23,484 nucleotides of DNA from NCBI GenBank assembly GCA_002422305.1, contig DIUG01000017.1, positions 1-23,484 of the forward strand, in the 5' to 3' direction. Below are positions 10,225 through 20,501 of this stretch, piece by piece (the first letter of the stretch is position 1; every line of letters starts with the position of its first letter). This DNA is from Patescibacteria group bacterium UBA6164. GTDB taxonomy: Bacteria; Patescibacteriota; Gracilibacteria; BD1-5; UBA6164. Position numbers and translations under genes: made by a program. The notes under the pieces are model-generated. The model was given only the letters and a program-made list of their open reading frames with translations, was not told the origin of the DNA and made no database searches.

Positions 10225-11034
10225 ATGAAAATTTTAATATTTTGAGATGTATATTGAAGAATTTGAAGAGCTGCTTTAAAAAAAGAACTCCCTTTGTTAA
10301 GAAAAAAATATAATCCTGATTTTGTAATAGTTAATATAGAAAATGCTTCATCTTGAAGATGACCTATTGAAAAACATGTAGTTGAAATTGAAAAATTATG
10401 AGTAGATGTAATGACTACATGAGATCATATTTTTGATAATATGATAAAAGTAAAAGATTATTTGGATAAAATAGATTCAAAACTAATAAGATGTGCAAAT
10501 TTTATAGAATATTGAGAATATAATATAGCTTGAAAATGATATAAAATAGTCGAAAAAAATTGAAAAAAACTTTTAGTTATACATGTTATGTGAGAAGTTT
10601 TTATGAATTATAAAGTATCTAATCCATTTTTGAGAGTAAAAGAAATTTTAAAAGAAACAGAATTAGAAAATCTTAATTGAATAATTATTGATTTTCATAA
10701 GGAAACAACAGCAGAATGATATTGATTATGATTTTTTCTTGATTGAAGTATTAGTTTTGTATTTTGAACACATACACATATTCAAACAAATGATGAATTA
10801 ATATTACCAAAATGAACATGAATATTATCAGATGTTTGAATGAGTTGACCACTTTATTCTGTTATTTGAGCAGATTATACTAGTGTAGAAAAGAGATTTT
10901 TAACTTGAATAGGTAAGTGAAAAATAGAACAATGTTTAGATAAACATTATGTAGTTAATTGAGTTTGTGTTGAAATATGAGAAGATATGAAATGTGAAAG
11001 TATAGAAAAAATTAGAATAAGAGGGGTTTTATAA
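10225..11034 (+). CDS. ymdB: YmdB-family metallophosphoesterase
   Basis: 269 residues, the normal length of the TIGR00282/YmdB family (about 265). Known members are dinuclear-metal phosphodiesterases acting on cyclic nucleotides; in Bacillus subtilis YmdB influences biofilm and motility decisions. Metal-ligand motifs are all present: GDVYGRIGR at the N-terminus, VNIENASSGRG, TTGDHIFD, IIIDFHKETTAEG, and FGTHTHIQTNDE followed by ILSDVGMSGP. Several of the key glycines are TGA. It follows the multi-pass membrane protein gene on the same strand and ends in a terminator. Family is certain; substrate and cellular role in this organism are open. Confidence 0.93.
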
Positions 11035-11066
11035 AAAAAAGATAATTAATTTAATTATCTTTTTTT
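11034..11066. terminator. Bidirectional terminator overlapping the end of the small minus-strand gene
   Basis: Perfect 15-bp arms (aaaaaaagataatta / taattatcttttttt) around a 3-base loop. It begins within the ymdB stop codon, and the last five codons and stop of the convergent small gene lie inside it. Confidence 0.85.
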
Positions 11067-11245
11067 CAATCTAAAATTTTATCTAACAGTATAGCTATTT
11101 TTTCTCATCCTTTATTTATTTTTTTTTGACTTTCTGTAATCTCTTCTATATTATCATCATTATTATTATTATTATTATTATCTATATCATTTTTTCTATT
11201 TATTATATTAATTAAATCATCTGTGCTTTTTATTATTTTTTTCAT
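11051..11245 (-). CDS. Hypothetical small hydrophilic protein with poly-Asn tract
   Basis: 64 residues with no recognised family. It starts MKKIIKSTDDLINIINRK, then a low-complexity stretch of Asp and six to seven Asn encoded by a run of AAT repeats, then a likely helical C-terminus (ESQKKINKGGEKIAILLDKILDGKKDN). The ATG lies 3 bases after the stop of the preceding gene, so the two are almost certainly cotranscribed. The tight spacing and a sensible amino acid pattern support a real gene. The AAT run could vary in copy number by slippage without breaking the frame. Its function may depend on the upstream protein. Confidence 0.6.
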
Positions 11246-11248
11246 ATA

Positions 11249-12091
11249 TTAATTTTTAACTGTTAAAATTCTATCAATATTATTTCATGTATTTCAGATT
11301 ATATCAGAAATAGATAATCAAACATATTTATTATTTTTATTATGTTTTAAATTATAATGTTTATTATAAACTGTTTTTATATCAATTACTCAATTACTTT
11401 CTATAGTTTCAAAAAATTCTATTAAAAAATTTGCCATAACTTTTCTTTCAAAATCTAATACAACTCTTTTTATTTTTGTATTTAAAGGTAATCATTTGTA
11501 TAAATTAAATTCTATACATTGACTATCTTCTTTTTGTATTTTACTTTCTAGGTATTTAGAATTATCACTTACTGCAATATCTATTCATAAATAAGATTCT
11601 TCTCAATCCTCATTTAATATAACTATTAAATCTATTTTTCAAAAAGCATCATCACTATCTGAAGTTATAAGAGTTTTTATTCATATTTCTTCATCTTTAG
11701 AATAATTTTTTCATAATTGATTTTGAAATAATTTTGATACTAATTCTCTTCAGATTCTTTCAATAATATTTTTAAATATATAAAATTCATCATTTTTAAA
11801 TTTTTCTAGTAATTCACCTTTATTTTTATCTAATTTATAATTTTTAGCTGAATATGAATTGTTATTAAAATTATACCAACTTATAATTTTTTTTTCAGTA
11901 TTATTTTTTGCAGTTTCTCAATTTATATTTCTTAAAATAACATCTTGAAAATATTCTATATATTTATTAAGTTTTAAAACTTTTTCTGCTTCATTATCTT
12001 CTTCTAAAGATTTTGTAATAGAATTTACAAGACTTATAGCTCATTTAGATTGAGAATTTAAAGAATTTTCATTTTTTATATTATTTTTCAT
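11249..12091 (-). CDS. Hypothetical protein, possible PD-(D/E)XK-like core
   Basis: 280 residues, soluble, no signal or membrane segment, rich in Asn, Lys, Glu and Asp. The N-terminal half is predicted helical (LVNSITKSLEEDNEAEKVLKLNKYIEYFQDVIL). The middle has the pattern FGKIDLIVILNEDGEESYLGIDIAVSDNSKYLESKIQ, where an Asp in a first strand and a second acidic strand (GIDIAVS) recall restriction-endonuclease-like folds. The usual E-x-K is not evident, so this is only a suggestion. It is the first gene of a two-gene minus-strand operon with the 64-residue protein. It may be a lineage-specific conserved protein; I do not recognise a named family. Confidence 0.6.
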
Positions 12092-12241
12092 TTATGTTTT
12101 TTATATTCTATACAGATTTAATTTTACTATATTATTGAAATAAATCAAAAAAAATACAAAAAAATATAAAAAACTTTATATTTTTTAAAAAATCATTATA
12201 TTTTATATATAAATATATATTAATATTTCCTTTGTCTAAAT

Positions 12242-12616
12242 ATGAAAAAAAGATTTTTATTATTGTTGATTTTTATTATTTTTGTAATAAGTTTTATTAC
12301 TTTTTTTTTGATATTAAATTACTTAGATCCATATGAATATAAAATAATAGCAATATTTTCTATAGTATTTTCTTTTATATTATGTATTTCTACTTTTTTA
12401 ACTTTAATAATATATTTTTTAAAAAAAATATATTATAGAGGCAGAGTTTATTTATATCATGTTTTAACAAGTTTTAGACAGTGATTTTTTGTTTCTCTAT
12501 TTTTTGTTTCTCTTTTATTTTTTGAAATATTAGGAGCTTCAATTTTATTAACATGATTTTTACTTTTTATATTGTTTATATTTTTAGAATTATTTATTCA
12601 AAATTTAGAAAAATAA
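12242..12616 (+). CDS. Hypothetical small membrane protein
   Basis: 124 residues, with four hydrophobic segments (about 4-26, 33-60, 82-98 and 99-119). A short basic loop between the second and third (KKIYYRGRVYLYHVLTSFRQ) is probably cytoplasmic. No family recognised. It begins the plus-strand run that continues with the aminotransferase 16 bases after its stop, so it may be cotranscribed. The TGA glycine just after residue 80 would truncate it under the standard code. A similar small membrane protein without known function lies at 20114-20479, but I see no clear sequence relation. Confidence 0.7.
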
Positions 12617-12632
12617 TTATTTAATTTTTTAT

Positions 12633-13916
12633 ATGAGAAAAAATTTATTACATATATGACATAATGAATTGTCATACGAAATAAGAGAAATAGTTTCGGT
12701 AGCACTTAAAATACAAAGTTTTTGAAAAGAAATTTTTTGGGAAAATATATGAGATCCTATTGCTAAATGAGAAAAAGTTCCTGATTGGGTAAAAAATATA
12801 ATAAGTAAAGCTGTTAAAAAAGATATAGTTTATGGTTATTGTCCTACCAGATGATTAGATAAAACTAGAGAATATATAGCATCAACAAATCCTAAAATAA
12901 CAAAAGATAATATATTATTTTTTAATTGATTAGGAGATGCTATTAATAAAATATATAGAAATTTAGCTTTTGATTCTAGAGTCATTTGACCAAATCCTGC
13001 ATATTCAACACATTCTTCAGCAGAGGCATCACATGCTTGAACAAGTCATATAACATATTCTTTGAATCCTGATGATAATTGGAATCCTGATTTAGAAGAA
13101 TTGGAAAATAAAGTTAAATATAATCCAAATATTGTATGAATACTTGTCGTAAATCCTGATAATCCAACATGAGCTGTTTTTTCTAGAGAAATATTATTAT
13201 CAATAGTTGATATAGCTAAAAAATACAGTCTATTTTTAGTTTTTGATGAAATATATGAAAAACTTACATATGAAGAAAAAGATAGAGTTCTTTTAATAGA
13301 CATAATTTGAGATATTCCAGGTATTTCTATGAAATGAATATCAAAAGATTTACCTTGGCCTTGATCTAGATGTGGTTGGATAGAAGTTTATAATGAAGAT
13401 AAAGATGAAAATTTTAAACAATATATATCTTCTATTTTATCTTCAAAAATGCTAGAAGTATGTTCCACAACTCTACCTCAATATGTTTTACCTGAAATAT
13501 ATGAGAATAAAAATTATAAATTATCATTAAAAGAAAGAATTTTAAAGTATAAAACAAGAGCAGATATAGCTGAAAAAATTTTATTATGAATAGATGAAAT
13601 AAAATTGATTAAACCAAAATGAGCATTTTATTTATCTATAACTTTTAATATGGATATGATAAATATGTACCATATTCCAAATATAAAAGAATATGATATA
13701 GAAAAATATGTTAGTGAATTTTTATGAAAATCAACTAGATTTGATAAAAAGTTTTGTTATTATTTATTATGAAAAACTTGAATATGTACAGTTCCACTTA
13801 GTTGATTTAATTCAAGTTTCGAAGGTTTTAGAATTACATTATTAGAAGAAGATGAATATAAATTTAAATTTATATTAGAAAAAATAAAAGAATTTATTTT
13901 AGAATTTAAAAAATAG
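12633..13916 (+). CDS. PLP-dependent aminotransferase, class I/II
   Basis: 427 residues with the fold-type I pattern. Visible are GDPIAKGEKVPDWV near the start and GLGDAINKIYRNLAF (cofactor phosphate region). VVNPDNPTGAVFSREIL carries the conserved N-P-x-N-P-T-G, and FDEIYEKLTY carries the aspartate that binds the pyridine nitrogen. GISKDLPWPGSRCGW carries the Schiff-base lysine at about residue 238 and the phosphate-binding arginine. FRITLLEEDE supplies the arginine for the substrate carboxylate. The N-terminus (HIGHNELSYEIREIVSVALKI..FWENIGDP) is of the kind found in predicted alanine/aspartate-type transaminases. Substrate cannot be assigned. In a reduced genome it may make one amino acid or serve cell-wall precursor metabolism; no pathway partners lie near. 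Confidence 0.9.
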
Positions 13917-13984
13917 TATTAAAAAATACTTGATTTATTTTTAAAAATATATTAAAATAGATTATTATAACTTAATTATTAATT

Positions 13985-15988
13985 TTGATTAAAAAATCAC
14001 ATATTTCTATATTTATATTTATTTTTTTAGTCACATATTCATGGGCTTATGCTCTTTCTGGTAATCAGAAATGAGCTATTTTGGATAACTTTAAAAAAAG
14101 ACAGTATGAATTATTATTTGAATCAAATTTATGAAATATATCTTCAGAATTTGGTGAGATATTTGATATATGAAAAAAAATAAATATATATGAAAATATT
14201 TCAGATAAAGCAGAGTCTCAAAGGAAAGAGGTGGAAGAAAAAAATAGAGCTATAATAGAAAAAATATCATCTCTACAAGAATCTATAACTCAATTGGATT
14301 TAGATATTAGTAATGCTTTAATGAGGGTTAAAAAAATAAATGAAAATGTAATTGTTACAAAAAATGAAATAAAAGTTAATAAAAAAACAATTGAAGAATT
14401 AAATAAAAAGATTTCTGAAAATATGGAGTTATTATTAGAATATTTAATTTATATATATAAAAAATGAAATACAGTTTATGAAGATAAAGAAATAGATAAT
14501 TTAAAAAGTATTTTATTAAATGAAGAAAATATTTGAGATATTATAAATGATTTATATTTTAATTGAATTATTCAAGTTACTTGAAAAAATATTATAGATC
14601 AATATAAAAAAAATATTAATGAATTGTATTTAAGTAAAGTTTCGTTAGAAAAACAAGAACAAGATTTAAAAAAGCTTAGACAAATGTGAATGTTAGAAAA
14701 AAAAGTTTTAGACGATAAAAAATCTTTTAAAGAACGAATTTTAAATGTTTCTAAATGACAACAATCTCTTTATGAAAAATATGTTTCTGATAAATTAGCA
14801 ATTGAAAAAGCTTTACAATTAAAAACTTTTAAAGAAAAAATAAAATTTAATTCTGTAAGAAATGATATACTTAGTAAATATGATTGTGAATTTGTTGATC
14901 TATCAAAAAATACTATAGAATCCAGAGCTTTAACATGAAAATGTTTAGATATAAATAAAATGATTTATTCAGAATCTAAACTAGATAAAGTAGATGATGA
15001 AAATAAAAATTTTTTTGATTGGCCTATTGAACCAAATAGATGAATAAGTGCTTATTTTAGAGATCCATGATATACAAAGATGTTTTGATCTGAACATGAG
15101 GCTATAGATATAGTTGCAAATCAATGAACAATTATAAAAGCTCCAGCTGATTGATATGTGATTTATATTAATAGACCAAATACACAAGATTATGCCTATA
15201 TGGCTTTAAAACATTATAATTGATATATTACTGTTTATTGACATATAAGTAGTGTTTATGTAGAGGAATTTGAGTATGTAAAAAAGTGACAGATTTTTGC
15301 TCAATCATGATGAGAATTTGGTACTTTATGAGCTTGATATTTAAGTACTTGACCTCATCTACATTTTGAAGTTTTTAAAGATAAAGAATATGTAGATCCT
15401 TTAAGTGTTTTAAATTTATCATATATACAATATGAAAAATTACCTGAAAAATATAGATTTAAGTATTATAATGATTTTAAGGAAAAAAAGTGATATGAAT
15501 TTAAAGATAAAAGTAATAATTCTAAAACTTTTAAATTAGAATGAGTAGATGAAATAGAAAGACAAAAATATTTGATAAAAAAATATGCTATTTGAGATTT
15601 TAATAATTGGCAAATGTGGGTTGATGAATCTCTTGCGTGAAATGTAGACCCTTCATTTGTTATGTGTGTTTGATTAGCTGAATCATGATTATGAAAAAAT
15701 TTGAAAACACCATATAATATATGAAATATATGAAATACTGATTCTTGAGCTACAATAACATTTCCAAATGCTAGGAGTTGACTTTATTCAATGGTAAAAG
15801 CATTTAATAATAAATATTTATGACAATATAATGAAGTAAGACAATTAAGTAGATATTGAAATAAAGATCCTAAAAAACCTATTTATGCTTCTAGTCCAGA
15901 TAATTGGCATAATAATGTTATAAAATGTTTAAGTCATTTGAAATGAGATTATATCCCTGATGATTATAATTTTAGATGGATTAAGTAA
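13985..15988 (+). CDS. Secreted M23 peptidase with EnvC-like coiled coil and C-terminal lysozyme-like domain
   Basis: 667 residues. A signal peptide (residues about 1-22, IKKSHISIFIFIFLVTYSWAYA) precedes a coiled-coil region to about residue 300, like EnvC. The M23 LytM domain has the zinc ligands in HEAID (His371, Asp375) and HLHFE (His458, His460), plus YGHISS. The last part (about 533-660) looks like a lysozyme/glucosaminidase fold, with a possible catalytic glutamate in LAESGLGKN (about 566), then YNIGNIGNTDSG and NWHNNVIKCL. It would cut both peptide and glycan bonds of peptidoglycan outside the membrane. The only start giving the full signal peptide is TTG; no in-frame ATG precedes it, as a TAA lies four codons upstream. 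Confidence is high for M23, moderate for the C-terminal domain. Confidence 0.88.
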
Positions 15989-16015
15989 AAAATAAAGTAA
16001 CTATTTGTTATATAT

Positions 16016-16053
16016 AAAAAAAATTATACTGAAAAATTAGTATGATTTTTTTT
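16016..16053 (+). terminator. Intrinsic terminator after the M23 peptidase gene
   Basis: Arms of 15 pairs with one G-T (aaaaaaaattatact / agtatgatttttttt), an 8-base loop and a terminal T-run. Confidence 0.8.
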
Positions 16054-16054
16054 T

Positions 16055-16373
16055 AACAGAAAAAAATGATTTATACGAAATATGTTTAAAAAACTTAGTA
16101 ATTTTGGTATAATAAATTATTTTAATTATATTAAAATAATTTCATTGTATTTTTTATATTTTTACAAAAAGGTAATAAAATATTATATATAATTTTCAAT
16201 AAAAATAAAATGTTAAAAACTATTTTGTTTTAAATAAGAGATTTAATTGTTAATGAAATAAATTAATCAATAAAAGATATATAATAATTATAGTAAAAAA
16301 TATTTGACTTTTATAGTAAAAACTATACTATTATTATAGTGAATTATTCTTTATTTTAAAGTAATAAGTATAT
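16055..16373 (+). promoter_or_regulatory. 319-base regulatory gap before the AbiEi-like gene, with repeated TATAGT motifs
   Basis: There is no convincing gene here. A perfect 13-bp hairpin (aaattattttaat / attaaaataattt, 16114-16142) lies in the first half. Nearer the gene, TATAGT occurs three times at exactly 23-base steps (16289, 16312, 16335), and its complement ACTATA at 16322. This makes two overlapping inverted repeats: TATAGT-4-ACTATA (16312-16327) and ACTATA-7-TATAGT (16322-16340). A TTGACT hexamer (16304-16309) lies between the first two motifs, so a promoter is probably embedded among them. This is the layout of an operator, likely for the protein encoded just downstream. Confidence 0.6.
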
Positions 16374-17165
16374 ATGTTAGATTTTAACAAAATTGTTCAA
16401 AGATTGTGAACAAAGTGATGAAAAGTTATTTTCAAAGATGATATCTTTGAAATGATAGATCCAGAAAAAAAAAGTATTTATATAGGTAAATTAAATAAGC
16501 ATATTTATAAATTAAAATCACTTTGAGTTATAATTAATTTAAAGTCAGGTGTTTATATAATACCGGATGAAGATGATAAAAAATTAAATAATATAGATTT
16601 AATAGATAAATATTATTTAAAATTACTTAAAAAATATATTACATTTCATGTAGGGGCTTCTTATTATATTTCTGGAAGAAAATCATTAGAATTTCATATG
16701 AAAAATTTAGAAATACCAGAAAAAATATTTATAGTAAATAGATCACTTAATAAAAAAATAAAAATTTGAAACCAAGAAATAATATTTAAAACTATATCTT
16801 GAAATGATAATAATTGAAAAAAAATCAATTTATTTTCTAGATTTCAAAATTTCACTATTACTAAAGAGATAAATAATTTAGAATTTAAGTTATCTATTTT
16901 AGAATTATCTTTAGTTGAGTCTGCATTAGTTAATGATTTAGATTTATGAATACCAATAGAGTTATTATCTAAAGCTATAAAAAAATATTCTAAAGTAATG
17001 AATAAAGATATATTTTATGAAATAGGTAAATATAAATTTATTATGTCATTTAATAGATTGAAAGAAATAGCTAGACCTATAGATAAAGATTTATATAAAT
17101 TATTTTTAGATATAATTAAAAAGAACGGCTGTTTATTTATAGGGGAGTGATTGAGATGATTTTAA
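16374..17165 (+). CDS. AbiEi-like transcriptional regulator (type IV toxin-antitoxin antitoxin family)
   Basis: 263 residues. The N-terminus carries a winged-helix-like region (VIFKDDIFEMIDPEKKSIYIGKLNKHIYKLKSLGVIINLKSGVYIIPDE) of the kind in AbiEi-type antitoxins. The middle part (KKYITFHVGASYYISGRKSLEFHMKN..IPEKIFIVNRSLNKKI) matches the family's second domain as I remember it. In known AbiE systems AbiEi represses its own operon by binding inverted repeats, and its partner AbiEii is a nucleotidyltransferase toxin. Here no toxin gene follows: a terminator comes directly after and then a gene on the other strand. It therefore looks like a solitary regulator. The repeated TATAGT motifs in its promoter are the natural candidate operator. 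Family assignment is moderate. Confidence 0.65.
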
Positions 17166-17171
17166 AAAATA

Positions 17172-17204
17172 AAAAAATACTGAAAAATTTTTTCAGTATT
17201 TTTT
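17172..17204. terminator. Bidirectional terminator
   Basis: Arms aaaaaatactgaaa / tttcagtatttttt, perfect over 14 pairs, with A-run and T-run on opposite sides. It serves the AbiEi-like gene and the convergent surface-protein gene, whose stop lies 2 bases further. Confidence 0.85.
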
Positions 17205-17205
17205 A

Positions 17206-18612
17206 TTAAGCATTTTTATTTCTTTTTATAGCTATATATCATCATATTAATAATGATATTGCTAATAATATTATTAATTCTGGACCTGTTTTAATTTTTG
17301 TTGCATCAGATAAAGTTCATTCAAATTCTTCTCAACAAGTATTTTTTGAGACAGCTCTTACTGCAAAATAATCATATTTTATTTCATCACCTGTAATTTC
17401 TATTTCAAATTTTGAATCAGATACATTTTCTATTAATTCAAATTCTCAATTTTCTAATTTTTTATATACATTATAACCATTTACACCTATTATTTTATCC
17501 CATGTTAATATTGATTTTGTTTTTAATTCAACTAATTTTAATCAAGTTATTTTATGTTCTATATTTTCACTACATTCTGTTCAAGTTGAGGTAATAATCG
17601 GTGGTTTTTCTTCATATACTTCTATAGGCTCAGGAACTGGTTCTGTAACTGGTAATTCATTTACGGTTAGACTTGCAGCACCTAATTCTCTTTTTTCATG
17701 ACCAAATTCATTTTTAACTATTACATCTATACTGTATGGTCAAGGATTTTTTGGTGCAATATTTTTACTTGTATATATTCATAATTTCGTTTCTTTTAAA
17801 GCTACTATTGTATCATTTATAATTATATTTACTATATTTAATTTTGGAGTAGCTGTAACCTCTATTTCATAACTACTTTCTGGATCAACTTTTGCAGGAG
17901 TAATTTTTACATTTTTTATCTCTAAATTACTTAATTCTACTTTTATTTTTTTTATATCTGATTCTCATACTACTTTTGAACTTGAATCTAACACAAAAGC
18001 CTTAAAAGTATTTTCTCAATCTACAAGTTTATCTATATTTTTTTCATATATTCATTCATTATTACTAGTAGTTAAAAAATCATCTTTTCAATTAACTGTT
18101 ATTTTTACTTGATGATTTTTTTCTGTAAGTCATGATACAGATATAAAATTATTTCAAATAGTAAGTCAGTTTTCTGGAGATATTATTGATATATCTAAAT
18201 TTGTTTGAGTTGAACCTGCTGATATTTCAGCTTCTGCAATTCAATAAATTCTATCATCATTTAAATCAAAAATATGAATATCATGTTTTCAAGCAGATTT
18301 AAATATTACTCAATTTTCAAACTTTCTTTCTCATTGATCTGAAGCTGAAAATATATATGAATTTTCTTCTATTGAATTTGGTAATACTGCTTCTGGATCA
18401 GTTTCTGAGAAAATAAGTATGGTTCATTTATAATCTAAAATTTTATTATTGTTTTTATCAACAGCTTTTATTGTTAAATCTAGTGCTTCACCTACTTTCG
18501 CTTTAGTAGGATCAAGAGTCACTTCGAAATGGTCTACTGCAGCAAATACTCAAGTATAACCATAAATTAATAGTACAAAAAGGAAAAGTAAAAAATTTTT
18601 AATAAATTTCAT
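17206..18612 (-). CDS. Secreted, C-terminally membrane-anchored surface protein with Ig/fibronectin-like domains
   Basis: 468 residues. Signal peptide at 1-24 (MKFIKNFLLFLFVLLIYGYTGVFA). Several beta-sandwich-like stretches follow: an invasin-like start (VDHFEVTLDPTKAKVGEALDLTIKAVDKN), then ISPENGLTIGNNFISVSGLTEKN and further Ig-like strands. Next come a Pro/Glu spacer (ELPVTEPVPEPIEVYEEKPP) and a fibronectin III-like domain (KSILTWDKIIGVNGYNVYKKLENGEF..YFAVRAVSKN). It ends in one hydrophobic span (ELIILLAISLLIGGYIA) with a basic tail, a stalk-type anchor. Likely an adhesin or host-contact protein; the partner is unknown. Two in-frame ATGs lie 33 and 42 bases upstream, but the chosen start gives the best signal peptide. 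It follows recF after 95 bases and may be on the gatC-recF transcript. Confidence 0.8.
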
Positions 18613-18707
18613 ATTTTTTATGTGAAAAATAAAATACTTTTTCATTTTACTCATAATTATTATTTTAAGAAATTTTTTTTTAATAATCTGCTTTACAATG
18701 CATAATT

Positions 18708-19745
18708 TTATATTATAAATATATCTTTATTATCGGATTTTGTAATAGAAGAAATAAAAGTTTGATAATATTCTATTTTTTTTAATAGCATATTTTTATG
18801 ATTATCATCAAGCTCACTTAATAAATCATCTATTAAAAGTATCGGTTTTTTTTCAGTCATTTTTTCTATAAATATTCATTCTATTAATTTTAGCCATAAA
18901 ATTATACTTTTTGTTTCTCATCTAGATGCAAAATGTGTCAGTTTAATTCAATCTACTAATATTTCAAAATCATCTACATGTGGTCATATAGGAGTTCTTC
19001 ATAAAATAATGTCTCTATCAATATTTTTTTCTAAATAATTTTTTAAATCATCATATATATTTTCTTCTTTTATTTTTGAATTATAAATAAGCTCAATTTT
19101 ATTTATTTTTCATGAAAAAAACTCTTTAGTTGTTTCTATTGTAGATTTTAAAAAATTTATAATTTTATATCTATATTTATACATTTTTCATGCTTCTTCT
19201 ATAAATTTTTCATTCCAAATTTTTATTTCATTTTTTTCACATTTTCATTCTAAAATACTTTTAAGAGTTTTATTTCTATGTTTTATTATTTTTTTATAAT
19301 TTATCATTATTTTCTCATATTCTTCAAAAGAGCTTTTTAATACATCATCTAAAAAATCTCTCCTAAGACTTGGAGATAAATACATCATATTCATAATAAT
19401 AGGAGAAAATATAACACATTTATTAGTTATTTGTTTAAATTTTTTTTTTGTTATTTTATTATTATTTAACATAAATTGTTTCTTTTTATTTTCTTTTGAA
19501 TATGAAATTGAAATTTTATTTCAATTTTCTTTTGTATATTCTATAAAAAAATAATTCTCTCACTTTTTTACTAGTTCATCAAAACTAAGTCAAGTGATAG
19601 AATTATTTGAAAGTAAACTTATGCTTTCTAAAATATTAGTTTTTCATTTACCATTTTCTCAAATTATAAAATTTTGTTTATTTAGAGAATCTAATTTTTT
19701 TTGATCAAAATTTCTAAAATTGATCAATCTTATTTCCTTTATCAT
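18708..19745 (-). CDS. recF: DNA replication/repair protein RecF
   Basis: 345 residues, a normal RecF length (about 360). An SMC-like ATPase that, with RecO and RecR, loads RecA at single-strand gaps. N-terminal IKEIRLINFRNF leads to Walker A GENGKGKTN (about 29-37, second glycine TGA). The middle has the family pattern SPSLRRDFLDDVL and the RTPIGPHVDDFEI motif. The signature is ASRGETKS (usually SxGQ; the glutamine is glutamate here), and Walker B is PILLIDDLLSELDD. The start is an ATG 16 bases after the stop of gatC, so the two form an operon. In many bacteria recF lies next to dnaN and gyrB; here it does not. Certain identification. Confidence 0.95.
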
Positions 19746-19761
19746 TATTGTAAATTATTTT

Positions 19762-20049
19762 TTATTTCATTATATTTGTAATAGCTATTTGATCTGCTAT
19801 AATTTTTTGTTTAGAACATGCAAGTAATTCTTCTCTAGAAATAGTTTTTTTTGTTTCTAAGTCTTCTCTTAATATATTTTCAGATTCTATTACTGAAACA
19901 GTTGGTTTTATTCAAGTAGTATCTACCTCATTTAGTAGGTCGATATATTCAAGAATTCAGTTTATGTCTGCCCCTATTTTTTTGTTATCTACATTTATTT
20001 TACTTAAATCTTTTGATAATTTTTCAATTTGTTCTTGTGTTAAACTCAT
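19762..20049 (-). CDS. gatC: Asp-tRNA(Asn)/Glu-tRNA(Gln) amidotransferase subunit C
   Basis: 95 residues, the full usual length. GatC holds GatA and GatB together in the complex that converts Glu-tRNA(Gln), and often Asp-tRNA(Asn), to the amidated form; it is needed where glutaminyl-tRNA synthetase is missing. The pattern is typical: N-terminal helix (TQEQIEKLSKDLSKIN), GILEYIDLLNEVDTTGIKPTVSVIE, then the hallmark LREDLETKKTISREELLACS. GatA and GatB are not in the window, so the three genes are split up here. First gene of the minus-strand run with recF; it diverges from the small membrane protein gene. Confidence 0.9.
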
Positions 20050-20113
20050 TTTTTTGTATTATTAACTAAATTAATTGTTTTTAAATATATTTTAAATTTT
20101 AAAAAAATCAAGT

Positions 20114-20479
20114 ATGTCGCTAAAAGAAATATTAAAACAAAGTTTTGATGAACCAAAAGAAATAAGTTTACAGAGGTATAAAGCCGCTAAATTTATTTTT
20201 GTTTTAACTTCATTTTTATTTTTTGTTAATTTTTATTTTGTTGGAGTTAATTTTTATGTAGATATATTTTCAAAAACTTTGGGAATATCTTATATATTGT
20301 TATTATTATCTTTAGTATTTTATATTTATTTTTTAATAAAGCATATATTTATTGAAAAAATTCCTAAATATTTATTTGTTTTGATACCAGTTTTATTTTT
20401 TGCTAGTTTTATCATTTTATTATTACCAGTGATATTTAGATGATGATTTTTTTGAATTTTTGAGTTATTAGGCATTTAA
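20114..20479 (+). CDS. Hypothetical small membrane protein
   Basis: 121 residues, no recognised family. A polar N-terminus (MSLKEILKQSFDEPKEISLQRYKAAK) precedes about three hydrophobic segments (27-49, 57-77, 84-107), and it ends in GGFFGIFELLGI. The two-glycine turn is TGA-TGA, so the standard code would cut off the last 12 residues. It starts a plus-strand unit with a lipoprotein gene 22 bases later, ending at the first copy of the 85-bp repeat. It may work with that lipoprotein in the envelope, but nothing in the sequence shows how. Confidence 0.7.
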
Positions 20480-20501
20480 TTATATATTTTAATATTAAAT
20501 T

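Noticed and set aside
16082..16192. 36-codon frame starting MFKKLSNFG in the gap before the AbiEi-like gene
   Set aside because: It contains the perfect 13-bp hairpin, is of AT-driven composition (Ile, Tyr, Lys, Phe) and has no support beyond being open.
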